Below are positions 1 through 10,794 of a DNA stretch of 64,000 bases, one piece after another. The stretch spans positions 602,001 to 666,000 of the forward strand of contig OX419346.1 of assembly GCA_948470475.1 (NCBI GenBank), written 5' to 3'. Below the pieces are notes generated by a model. It did no database searches. It had not been told where the DNA came from and saw nothing but the letters and a program-made list of their open reading frames with translations. Source of the DNA: Galaxea fascicularis (lineage: Eukaryota; Cnidaria; Anthozoa; Scleractinia; Euphylliidae). The position numbers were made by a program, and so were the translations under genes. Numbering within the stretch: the first letter of the stretch is position 1; every line of letters begins with the position of its first letter.

Positions 1-177
1 TGGTTTTGGCTCAAATTTGGAAATTGGCTCAAACTTTGCCTATTTCAAAGAGGAGTCTAGAAATGATGTTTAAATGCTTCTAAAAACTCCCAAAACATGA
101 TTTCTATTCTTATTTGAGCTTTGTGCAAGATTTCAGCAAAGTTGAAATTTTGACCAAAACCCCAAGGGGTTAACCCA

Positions 178-354
178 TGGTTTTGGCTCAAATTTGGAAG
201 TTGGCTCAAACTTTGCCTATTTCAAAGAGGAGTCTAGAAATGATGTTTAAATGCTTCTAAAAACTCCCAAAACATGATTTCTATTCTTATTTGAGCTTTG
301 TGCAAGATTTCAGCAAAGTTGAAATTTTGACCAAAACCCAAAGGGGTTAACCCA
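178..354 (+). repeat. Reference 177-bp monomer (matches consensus)
   Basis: A monomer carrying the majority base at the main variable sites (A14, G23, A62, T111, C154, A163). Order of landmarks by phase: GGCTCAAATTTG (8-19), GGCTCAAACTTTG (26-38), XbaI-type TCTAGA (56-61), DraI-type TTTAAA (69-74), A5 and A4 tracts (82-86, 92-95), TTTGAGC (113-119, reverse of GCTCAAA), GCAAAGTT (136-143), HpaI-type GTTAAC within GGGTTAACCC (167-176), and NcoI-type CCATGG across the junction (175-177 plus 1-3). Composition is 30 C and 32 G of 177, with no CpG. The length equals 3 x 59 codons, but stops in every forward frame rule out a repeat protein. Confidence 0.97.
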
Positions 355-372
355 TGGTTTTGGCTCAAATTT
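322..372. repeat. Imperfect dyad across the monomer junction (example copy)
   Basis: Arms AAATTTTGACCAAAACC (322-338, phases 145-161) and GGTTTTGGCTCAAATTT (356-372, phases 2-18 of the next monomer) are reverse complements at 14 of 17 positions. Between them lies the perfect 10-bp palindrome GGGTTAACCC (344-353), nearly concentric with the arms (about 1.5 bp off centre). Farther out, GCAAAGTT (phases 136-143) pairs with AACTTTGC (phases 32-39 of the next monomer). The structure recurs in essentially every monomer. Dyads of this kind have been proposed to form cruciforms in satellites lacking a CENP-B box; any function here is inference. Confidence 0.8.
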
Positions 373-3300
373 GGAAGTTGGCTCAAACTTTGCCTATTTC
401 AAAGAGGAGTCTAGAAATGATGTTTAAATGCTTCTAAAAACTCCCAAAACATGATTTCTATTCTTATTTGAGCTTTGTGCAAGATTTCAGCAAAGTTGAA
501 ATTTTGACCAAAACCCAAAGGGGTTAACCCATGGTTTTGGCTCAAATTTGGAAGTTGGCTCAAACTTTGCCTATTTCAAAGAGGAGTCTAGAAATGATGT
601 TTAAATGCTTCTAAAAACTCCCAAAACATGATTTCTATTCTTATTTGAGCTTTGTGCAAGATTTCAGCAAAGTTGAAATTTTGAGCAAAACCCAAAGGGG
701 TTAACCCATGGTTTTGGCTCAAATTTCGAAGTTGGCTCAAACTTTGCCTATTTCAAAGAGGAGTCTAGAAATGATGTTTAAATGCTTCTAAAAACTCCCA
801 AAACATGATTTCTATTCTTATTTGAGCTTTGTGCAAAATTTCAGCAAAGTGAAAATTTTGACCAAAACCCAAACGGGTTAACACATGGTTTTGGCTCAAA
901 TTTGGAAGTTGGCTCAAACTTTGCCTATTTCAAAGAGGAGTCTAGAAATGATGTTTAAATGCTTCTAAAAACTCCCAAAACATGATTTCTATTCTTATTT
1001 GAGCTTTGTGCAAGATTTCAGCAAAGTTGAAATTTTGAGCAAAACCCAAAGGGGTTAACCCATGGTTTTGGCTCAAATTTGGAAGTTGGCTCAAACTTTG
1101 CCTATTTCAAAGAGGAGTCTAGAAATGATGTTTAAATGCTTCTAAAAACTCCCAAAACATGATTTCTATTCTTATTTGAGCTTTGTGCAAGATTTCAGCA
1201 AAGTTGAAATTTTGACCAAAACCCAAAGGGGTTAACCCATGGTTTTGGCTCAAATTTGGAAGTTGGCTCAAACTTTGCCTATTTCAAAGAGGAGTCTAGA
1301 AATGATGTTTAAATGCTTCTAAAAACTCCCAAAACATGATTTCTATTCTTATTTGAGCTTTGTGCAAGATTTCAGCAAAGTTGAAATTTTGAGCAAAACC
1401 CCAAGGGGTTAACCCATGGTTTTGGCTCAAATTTGGAAGTTGGCTCAAACTTTGCCTATTTCAAAGAGGAGTCTAGAAATGATGTTTAAATGCTTCTAAA
1501 AACTCCCAAAACATGATTTCTATTCTTATTTGAGCTTTGTGCAAGATTTCAGCAAAGTTGAAATTTTGAGCAAAACCCAAAGGGGTTAACCCATGGTTTT
1601 GGCTCAAATTTGGAAGTTGGCTCAAACTTTGCCTATTTCAAAGAGGAGTCTAGAAATGATGTTTAAATGCTTCTAAAAACTCCCAAAACATGATTTCTAT
1701 TCTTATTTGAGCTTTGTGCAAGATTTCAGCAAAGTTAAAATTTTGACCAAAACCGAAAGGGGTTAACCCATGGTTTTGGCTCAGATTTGGAAGTTGGCTC
1801 AAACTTTGCCTATTTCAAAGAGGAGTCTAGAAATGATGTTTAAATGCTTCTAAAAACTCCCAAATCATGATTTCTATTCTTATTTGAGCTTTGTGCAAGA
1901 TTTCAGCAAAGTTGAAATTTTGAGCAAAACCCAAAGGGGTTAACCCATGGTTTTGGCTCAAATTTGGAAGTTGGCTCAAACTTTGCCTATTTCAAAGAGG
2001 AGTCTAGAAATGATGTTTAAATGCTTCTAAAAACTCCCAAAACATGATTTCTATTCTTATTTGAGCTTTGTGCAAGATTTCAGCAAAGTTGAAATTTTGA
2101 GCAAAACCCAAAGGGGTTAACCCATGGTTTTGGCTCAAATTTGGAAGTTGGCTCAAACTTTGCCTATTTCAAAGAGGAGTCTAGAAATGATGTTTAAATG
2201 CTTCTAAAAACTCCCAAAACATGATTTCTATTCTTATTTGAGCTTTGTGCAAGATTTCAGCAAAGTTGAAATTTTGAGCAAAACCCAAAGGGGTTAACCC
2301 ATGGTTTTGGCTCAAATTTGGAAGTTGGCTCAAACTTTGCCTATTTCAAAGAGGAGTCTAGAAATGATGTTTAAATGCTTCTAAAAACTCCCAAAACATG
2401 ATTTCTATTCTTATTTGAGCTTTGTGCAAGATTTCAGCAAAGTTGAAATTTTGACCAAAACCCAAAGGGGTTAACCCATGGTTTTGGCTCAAATTTGGAA
2501 GTTGGCTCAAACTTTGCCTATTTCAAAGAGGAGTCTAGAAATGATGTTTAAATGCTTCTAAAAACTCCCAAAACATGATTTCTATTCTTATTTGAGCTTT
2601 GTGCAAGATTTCAGCAAAGTTGAAATTTTGAGCAAAACCCAAAGGGGTTAACCCATGGTTTTGGCTCAAATTTCGAAGTTGGCTCAAACTTTGCCTATTT
2701 CAAAGAGGAGTCTAGAAATGATGTTTAAATGCTTCTAAAAACTCCCAAAACATGATTTCTATTCTTATTTGAGCTTTGTGCAAAATTTCAGCAAAGTGAA
2801 AATTTTGACCAAAACCCAAACGGGTTAACACATGGTTTTGGCTCAAATTTGGAAGTTGGCTCAAACTTTGCCTATTTCAAAGAGGAGTCTAGAAATGATG
2901 TTTAAATGCTTCTAAAAACTCCCAAAACATGATTTCTATTCTTATTTGAGCTTTGTGCAAGATTTCAGCAAAGTTGAAATTTTGAGCAAAACCCAAAGGG
3001 GTTAACCCATGGTTTTGGCTCAAATTTGGAAGTTGGCTCAAACTTTGCCTATTTCAAAGAGGAGTCTAGAAATGATGTTTAAATGCTTCTAAAAACTCCC
3101 AAAACATGATTTCTATTCTTATTTGAGCTTTGTGCAAGATTTCAGCAAAGTTGAAATTTTGACCAAAACCCAAAGGGGTTAACCCATGGTTTTGGCTCAA
3201 ATTTGGAAGTTGGCTCAAACTTTGCCTATTTCAAAGAGGAGTCTAGAAATGATGTTTAAATGCTTCTAAAAACTCCCAAAACATGATTTCTATTCTTATT

Positions 3301-4577
3301 TGAGCTTTGTGCAAGATTTCAGCAAAGTTGAAATTTTGAGCAAAACCCCAAGGGGTTAACCCATGGTTTTGGCTCAAATTTGGAAGTTGGCTCAAACTTT
3401 GCCTATTTCAAAGAGGAGTCTAGAAATGATGTTTAAATGCTTCTAAAAACTCCCAAAACATGATTTCTATTCTTATTTGAGCTTTGTGCAAGATTTCAGC
3501 AAAGTTGAAATTTTGAGCAAAACCCAAAGGGGTTAACCCATGGTTTTGGCTCAAATTTGGAAGTTGGCTCAAACTTTGCCTATTTCAAAGAGGAGTCTAG
3601 AAATGATGTTTAAATGCTTCTAAAAACTCCCAAAACATGATTTCTATTCTTATTTGAGCTTTGTGCAAGATTTCAGCAAAGTTAAAATTTTGACCAAAAC
3701 CGAAAGGGGTTAACCCATGGTTTTGGCTCAGATTTGGAAGTTGGCTCAAACTTTGCCTATTTCAAAGAGGAGTCTAGAAATGATGTTTAAATGCTTCTAA
3801 AAACTCCCAAATCATGATTTCTATTCTTATTTGAGCTTTGTGCAAGATTTCAGCAAAGTTGAAATTTTGAGCAAAACCCAAAGGGGTTAACCCATGGTTT
3901 TGGCTCAAATTTGGAAGTTGGCTCAAACTTTGCCTATTTCAAAGAGGAGTCTAGAAATGATGTTTAAATGCTTCTAAAAACTCCCAAAACATGATTTCTA
4001 TTCTTATTTGAGCTTTGTGCAAGATTTCAGCAAAGTTGAAATTTTGAGCAAAACCCAAAGGGGTTAACCCATGGTTTTGGCTCAAATTTGGAAGTTGGCT
4101 CAAACTTTGCCTATTTCAAAGAGGAGTCTAGAAATGATGTTTAAATGCTTCTAAAAACTCCCAAAACATGATTTCTATTCTTATTTGAGCTTTGTGCAAG
4201 ATTTCAGCAAAGTTGAAATTTTGAGCAAAACCCAAAGGGGTTAACCCATGGTTTTGGCTCAAATTTGGAAGTTGGCTCAAACTTTGCCTATTTCAAAGAG
4301 GAGTCTAGAAATGATGTTTAAATGCTTCTAAAAACTCCCAAAACATGATTTCTATTCTTATTTGAGCTTTGTGCAAGATTTCAGCAAAGTTGAAATTTTG
4401 ACCAAAACCCAAAGGGGTTAACCCATGGTTTTGGCTCAAATTTGGAAGTTGGCTCAAACTTTGCCTATTTCAAAGAGGAGTCTAGAAATGATGTTTAAAT
4501 GCTTCTAAAAACTCCCAAAACATGATTTCTATTCTTATTTGAGCTTTGTGCAAGATTTCAGCAAAGTTGAAATTTTG
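355..4577 (+). repeat. Tandem duplication of an 11-monomer block (1947 bp)
   Basis: Rare variants recur exactly 1947 bp (11 x 177) apart: G19C at 727 and 2674; the CpG variant AAACGGG at 874 and 2821; ACCGAAA at 1755 and 3702; AAATCATG near 1865 and 3812. Phase-154 states also agree from about 507/2454 to 2453/4400, and disagree just outside (330 versus 2277, and 2630 versus 4577). The matched length exceeds one period, so the copies are adjacent: a two-copy higher-order repeat. Boundaries are uncertain by up to one monomer. Confidence 0.92.
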
Positions 4578-6003
4578 ACCAAAACCCAAAGGGGTTAACC
4601 CATTGTTGTGGCTCAAATTTGGAAGTTGGCTCAAACTTTGCCTATTTCAAAGAGGAGTCTAGAAATGATGTTTAAATGCTTCTAAAAACTCCCAAAACAT
4701 GATTTCTATTCTTATTTGAGCTTTGTGCAAGATTTCAGCAAAGTTGAAATTTTGACCAAAACCCCAAGGGGTTAACCCATGGTTTTGGCTCAAATTTGGA
4801 AGTTGGCTCAAACTTTGCCTATTTCAAAGAGGAGTCTAGAAATGATGTTTAAATGCTTCTAAAAACTCCCAAAACATGATTTCTATTCTTATTTGAGCTT
4901 TGTGCAAGATTTCAGCAAAGTTGAAATTTTGACCAAAACCCCAAGGGGTTAACCCATGGTTTTGGCTCAAATTTGGAAGTTGGCTCAAACTTTGCCTATT
5001 TCAAAGAGGAGTCTAGAAATGATGTTTAAATGCTTCTAAAAACTCCCAAAACATGATTTCTATTCTTATTTGAGCTTTGTGCAAGATTTCAGCAAAGGTG
5101 AAATTTTGACCAAAACCCAAAGGGGTTAACCCATGGTTTTGGCTCAAATTTGGAAGTTGGCTCAAACTTTGCCTATTTCAAAGAGGAGTCTAGAAATGAT
5201 GTTTAAATGCTTCTAAAAACTCCCAAAACATGATTTCTATTCTTATTTGAGCTTTGTGCAAGATTTCAGCAAAGTTGAAATTTTGACCAAAACCCCAAGG
5301 GGTTAACCCATGGTTTTGGCTCAAATTTGGAAGTTGGCTCAAACTTTGCCTATTTCAAAGAGGAGTCTAGAAATGATGTTTAAATGCTTCTAAAAACTCC
5401 CAAAACATGATTTCTATTCTTATTTGAGCTTTGTGCAAGATTTCAGCACAGTTGAAATTTTGACCAAAACCCCAAGGGGTTAACCCATGGTTTTGGCTCA
5501 AATTTGGAAGTTGGCTCAAACTTTGCCTATTTCAAAGAGGAGTCTAGAAATGATGTTTAAATGCTTCTAAAAACTCCCAAAACATGATTTCTATTCTTAT
5601 TTGAGCTTTGTGCAAGATTTCAGCAAAGGTGAAATTTTGAGCAAAACCCCAAGGGGTTAACCCATGGTTTTGGCTCAAATTTGGAAGTTGGCTCAAACTT
5701 TGCCTATTTCAAAGAGGAGTCTAGAAATGATGTTTAAATGCTTCTAAAAACTCCCAAAACATGATTTCTATTCTTATTTGAGCTTTGTGCAAGATTTCAG
5801 CAAAGTTGAAATTTTGACCAAAACCCAAAGGGGTTAACCCATGGTTTTGGCTCAAATTTGGAAGTTGGCTCAAACTTTGCCTATTTCAAAGAGGAGTCTA
5901 GAAATGATGTTTAAATGCTTCTAAAAACTCCCAAAACATGATTTCTATTCTTATTTGAGCTTTGTGCAAGATTTCAGCAAAGTTGAAATTTTGACCAAAA
6001 CCC
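3918..6003 (+). repeat. Copied block, 2.1 kb (partner at 7635-9720, 21-monomer offset)
   Basis: Shares diagnostic variants with 7635-9720 at an offset of 3717 bp (21 x 177): CATTG at 4604/8321, AAAGGTG at 5098/8815, CAGCACAG at 5449/9166, and all phase-154 and phase-163 states. The one internal difference I noticed is a private change near 4607 (GTTGTGG here, GTTTTGG in the partner). Identity breaks at 3917/7634 (phase 23) and 6004/9721 (phase 163). The copies are not adjacent: other monomers lie between 6.0 and 7.6 kb, so this is not a simple tandem duplication. Confidence 0.9.
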
Positions 6004-6369
6004 CAAGGGGTTAACCCATGGTTTTGGCTCAAATTTGGAAGTTGGCTCAAACTTTGCCTATTTCAAAGAGGAGTCTAGAAATGATGTTTAAATGCTTCTA
6101 AAAACTCCCAAAACATGATTTCTATTCTTATTTGAGCTTTGTGCAAGATTTCAGCAAAGTTGAAATTTTGACCAAAACCCAAAGGGGTTAACCCATGGTT
6201 TTGGCTCAAATTTGGAAGTTGGCTCAAACTTTGCCTATTTCAAAGAGGAGTCTAGAAATGATGTTTAAATGCTTCTAAAAACTCCCAAAACATGATTTCT
6301 ATTCTTATTTGAGCTTTGTGCAAGATTTCAGCAAAGTTGAAATTTTGAGCAAAACCCAAAGGGGTTAAC

Positions 6370-7560
6370 CCATGGTTTTGGCTCAGATTTGGAAGTTGGC
6401 TCAAACTTTGCCTATTTCAAAGAGGAGTCTAGAAATGATGTTTAAATGCTTCTAAAAACTCCCAAAACATGATTTCTATTCTTATTTGAGCTTTGTGCAA
6501 GATTTCAGCAAAGTTGAAATTTTGAGCAAAACCCAAAGGGGTTAACCCATGGTTTTGGCTCAGATTTGGAAGTTGGCTCAAACTTTGCCTATTTCAAAGA
6601 GGAGTCTAGAAATGATGTTTAAATGCTTCTAAAAACTCCCAAAACATGATTTCTCTTCTTATTTGAGCTTTGTGCAAGATTTCAGCAAAGTTGAAATTTT
6701 GACCAAAACCCCAAGGGGTTAACCCATGGTTTTGGCTCAAATTTGGAAATTGGCTCAAACTTTGCCTATTTCAAAGAGGAGTCTAGAAATGATGTTTAAA
6801 TGCTTCTAAAAACTCCCAAAACATGATTTCTATTCTTATTTGAGCTTTGTGCAAGATTTCAGCAAAGTTGAAATTTTGAGCAAAACCCAAAGGGGTTAAC
6901 CCATGGTTTTGGCTCAGATTTGGAAGTTGGCTCAAACTTTGCCTATTTCAAAGAGGAGTCTAGAAATGATGTTTAAATGCTTCTAAAAACTCCCAAAACA
7001 TGATTTCTATTCTTATTTGAGCTTTGTGCAAGATTTCAGCAAAGTTGAAATTTTGAGCAAAACCCCAAGGGGTTAACCCATGGTTTTGGCTCAAATTTGG
7101 AAGTTGGCTCAAACTTTGCCTATTTCAAAGAGGAGTCTAGAAATGATGTTTAAATGCTTCTAAAAACTCCCAAAACATGATTTCTATTCTTATTTGAGCT
7201 TTGTGCAAGATTTCAGCAAAGTTGAAATTTTGACCAAAACCCCAAGGGGTTAACCCATGGTTTTGGCTCAAATTTGGAAGTTGGCTCAAACTTTGCCTAT
7301 TTCAAAGAGGAGTCTAGAAATGATGTTTAAATGCTTCTAAAAACTCCCAAAACATGATTTCTATTCTTATTTGAGCTTTGTGCAAGACTTCAGGAAAGTT
7401 GAAATTTTGAGCAAAACCCAAAGGGGTTAACCCATGGTTTTGGCTCAAATTTGGAAATTGGCTCAAACTTTGCCTATTTCAAAGAGGAGTCTAGAAATGA
7501 TGTTTAAATGCTTCTAAAAACTCCCAAAACATGATTTCTATTCTTATTTGAGCTTTGTGC
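6370..7560 (+). repeat. Copied block with later expansion (partner about 10.8-12.7 kb)
   Basis: An ordered set of variants recurs downstream. A14G monomers at 6388 and 6566, A106C at 6655, G23A near 6743 and A14G near 6920 reappear 4425 bp (25 monomers) later at 10813, 10991, 11080, 11168 and 11345. The next markers, A163C near 7066 and the GACTTCAG variant at 7388, reappear 5133 bp (29 monomers) later, the latter at 12521. The jump from 25 to 29 is explained by a 4-monomer insertion in the downstream copy. Confidence 0.85.
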
Positions 7561-7634
7561 AAGATTTCAGCAAAGTTGAAATTTTGAGCAAAACCCCAAG
7601 GGGTTAACCCATGGTTTTGGCTCAAATTTGGAAA

Positions 7635-9720
7635 TTGGCTCAAACTTTGCCTATTTCAAAGAGGAGTCTAGAAATGATGTTTAAATGCTTCTAAAAACTC
7701 CCAAAACATGATTTCTATTCTTATTTGAGCTTTGTGCAAGATTTCAGCAAAGTTGAAATTTTGAGCAAAACCCAAAGGGGTTAACCCATGGTTTTGGCTC
7801 AAATTTGGAAGTTGGCTCAAACTTTGCCTATTTCAAAGAGGAGTCTAGAAATGATGTTTAAATGCTTCTAAAAACTCCCAAAACATGATTTCTATTCTTA
7901 TTTGAGCTTTGTGCAAGATTTCAGCAAAGTTGAAATTTTGAGCAAAACCCAAAGGGGTTAACCCATGGTTTTGGCTCAAATTTGGAAGTTGGCTCAAACT
8001 TTGCCTATTTCAAAGAGGAGTCTAGAAATGATGTTTAAATGCTTCTAAAAACTCCCAAAACATGATTTCTATTCTTATTTGAGCTTTGTGCAAGATTTCA
8101 GCAAAGTTGAAATTTTGACCAAAACCCAAAGGGGTTAACCCATGGTTTTGGCTCAAATTTGGAAGTTGGCTCAAACTTTGCCTATTTCAAAGAGGAGTCT
8201 AGAAATGATGTTTAAATGCTTCTAAAAACTCCCAAAACATGATTTCTATTCTTATTTGAGCTTTGTGCAAGATTTCAGCAAAGTTGAAATTTTGACCAAA
8301 ACCCAAAGGGGTTAACCCATTGTTTTGGCTCAAATTTGGAAGTTGGCTCAAACTTTGCCTATTTCAAAGAGGAGTCTAGAAATGATGTTTAAATGCTTCT
8401 AAAAACTCCCAAAACATGATTTCTATTCTTATTTGAGCTTTGTGCAAGATTTCAGCAAAGTTGAAATTTTGACCAAAACCCCAAGGGGTTAACCCATGGT
8501 TTTGGCTCAAATTTGGAAGTTGGCTCAAACTTTGCCTATTTCAAAGAGGAGTCTAGAAATGATGTTTAAATGCTTCTAAAAACTCCCAAAACATGATTTC
8601 TATTCTTATTTGAGCTTTGTGCAAGATTTCAGCAAAGTTGAAATTTTGACCAAAACCCCAAGGGGTTAACCCATGGTTTTGGCTCAAATTTGGAAGTTGG
8701 CTCAAACTTTGCCTATTTCAAAGAGGAGTCTAGAAATGATGTTTAAATGCTTCTAAAAACTCCCAAAACATGATTTCTATTCTTATTTGAGCTTTGTGCA
8801 AGATTTCAGCAAAGGTGAAATTTTGACCAAAACCCAAAGGGGTTAACCCATGGTTTTGGCTCAAATTTGGAAGTTGGCTCAAACTTTGCCTATTTCAAAG
8901 AGGAGTCTAGAAATGATGTTTAAATGCTTCTAAAAACTCCCAAAACATGATTTCTATTCTTATTTGAGCTTTGTGCAAGATTTCAGCAAAGTTGAAATTT
9001 TGACCAAAACCCCAAGGGGTTAACCCATGGTTTTGGCTCAAATTTGGAAGTTGGCTCAAACTTTGCCTATTTCAAAGAGGAGTCTAGAAATGATGTTTAA
9101 ATGCTTCTAAAAACTCCCAAAACATGATTTCTATTCTTATTTGAGCTTTGTGCAAGATTTCAGCACAGTTGAAATTTTGACCAAAACCCCAAGGGGTTAA
9201 CCCATGGTTTTGGCTCAAATTTGGAAGTTGGCTCAAACTTTGCCTATTTCAAAGAGGAGTCTAGAAATGATGTTTAAATGCTTCTAAAAACTCCCAAAAC
9301 ATGATTTCTATTCTTATTTGAGCTTTGTGCAAGATTTCAGCAAAGGTGAAATTTTGAGCAAAACCCCAAGGGGTTAACCCATGGTTTTGGCTCAAATTTG
9401 GAAGTTGGCTCAAACTTTGCCTATTTCAAAGAGGAGTCTAGAAATGATGTTTAAATGCTTCTAAAAACTCCCAAAACATGATTTCTATTCTTATTTGAGC
9501 TTTGTGCAAGATTTCAGCAAAGTTGAAATTTTGACCAAAACCCAAAGGGGTTAACCCATGGTTTTGGCTCAAATTTGGAAGTTGGCTCAAACTTTGCCTA
9601 TTTCAAAGAGGAGTCTAGAAATGATGTTTAAATGCTTCTAAAAACTCCCAAAACATGATTTCTATTCTTATTTGAGCTTTGTGCAAGATTTCAGCAAAGT
9701 TGAAATTTTGACCAAAACCC
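7635..9720 (+). repeat. Copied block, 2.1 kb (partner of 3918-6003)
   Basis: Second copy of the block described at 3918-6003, identical at all diagnostic sites except one. The CATTG variant also appears a third time at 9914, nine monomers (1593 bp) after 8321, so part of this block was copied again just downstream. Confidence 0.9.
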
Positions 9721-10794
9721 AAAGGGGTTAACCCATGGTTTTGGCTCAAATTTGGAAGTTGGCTCAAACTTTGCCTATTTCAAAGAGGAGTCTAGAAATG
9801 ATGTTTAAATGCTTCTAAAAACTCCCAAAACATGATTTCTATTCTTATTTGAGCTTTGTGCAAGATTTCAGCAAAGTTGAAATTTTGACCAAAACCCAAA
9901 GGGGTTAACCCATTGTTTTGGCTCAAATTTGGAAGTTGGCTCAAACTTTGCCTATTTCAAAGAGGAGTCTAGAAATGATGTTTAAATGCTTCTAAAAACT
10001 CCCAAAACATGATTTCTATTCTTATTTGAGCTTTGTGCAAGATTTCAGCAAAGTTGAAATTTTGACCAAAACCCAAAGGGGTTAACCCATGGTTTTGGCT
10101 CAAATTTGGAAGTTGGCTCAAACTTTGCCTATTTCAAAGAGGAGTCTAGAAATGATGTTTAAATGCTTCTAAAAACTCCCAAAACATGATTTCTCTTCTT
10201 ATTTGAGCTTTGTGCAAGATTTCAGCAAAGTTGAAATTTTTACCAAAACCCCAAGGGGTTAACCCATGGTTTTGGCTCAAATTTGGAAATTGGCTCAAAC
10301 TTTGCCTATTTCAAAGAGGAGTCTAGAAATGATGTTTAAATGCTTCTAAAAACTCCCAAAACATGATTTCTATTCTTATTTGAGCTTTGTGCAAGATTTC
10401 AGCAAAGTTGAAATTTTGACCAAAACCCCAAGGGGTTAACCCATGGTTTTGGCTCAAATTTGGAAGTTGGCTCAAACTTTGCCTATTTCAAAGAGGAGTC
10501 TAGAAATGATGTTTAAATGCTTCTAAAAACTCCCAAAACATGATTTCTATTCTTATTTGAGCTTTGTGCAAGATTTCAGCAAAGTTGAAATTTTGACCAA
10601 AACCCAAAGGGGTTAACCCATGGTTTTGGCTCAAATTTGGAAATTGGCTCAAACTTTGCCTATTTCAAAGAGGAGTCTAGAAATGATGTTTAAATGCTTC
10701 TAAAAACTCCCAAAACATGATTTCTATTCTTATTTGAGCTTTGTGCAAGATTTCAGCAAAGTTGAAATTTTGAGCAAAACCCAAAGGGGTTAAC

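Noticed and set aside
122..176. Rho-independent terminator or hairpin RNA at ACCCCAAGGGGT and GGGTTAACCC
   Set aside because: The palindromes are real, but they recur in every monomer, lack a following T-run and sit in non-coding eukaryotic satellite; they are described as DNA dyads instead.
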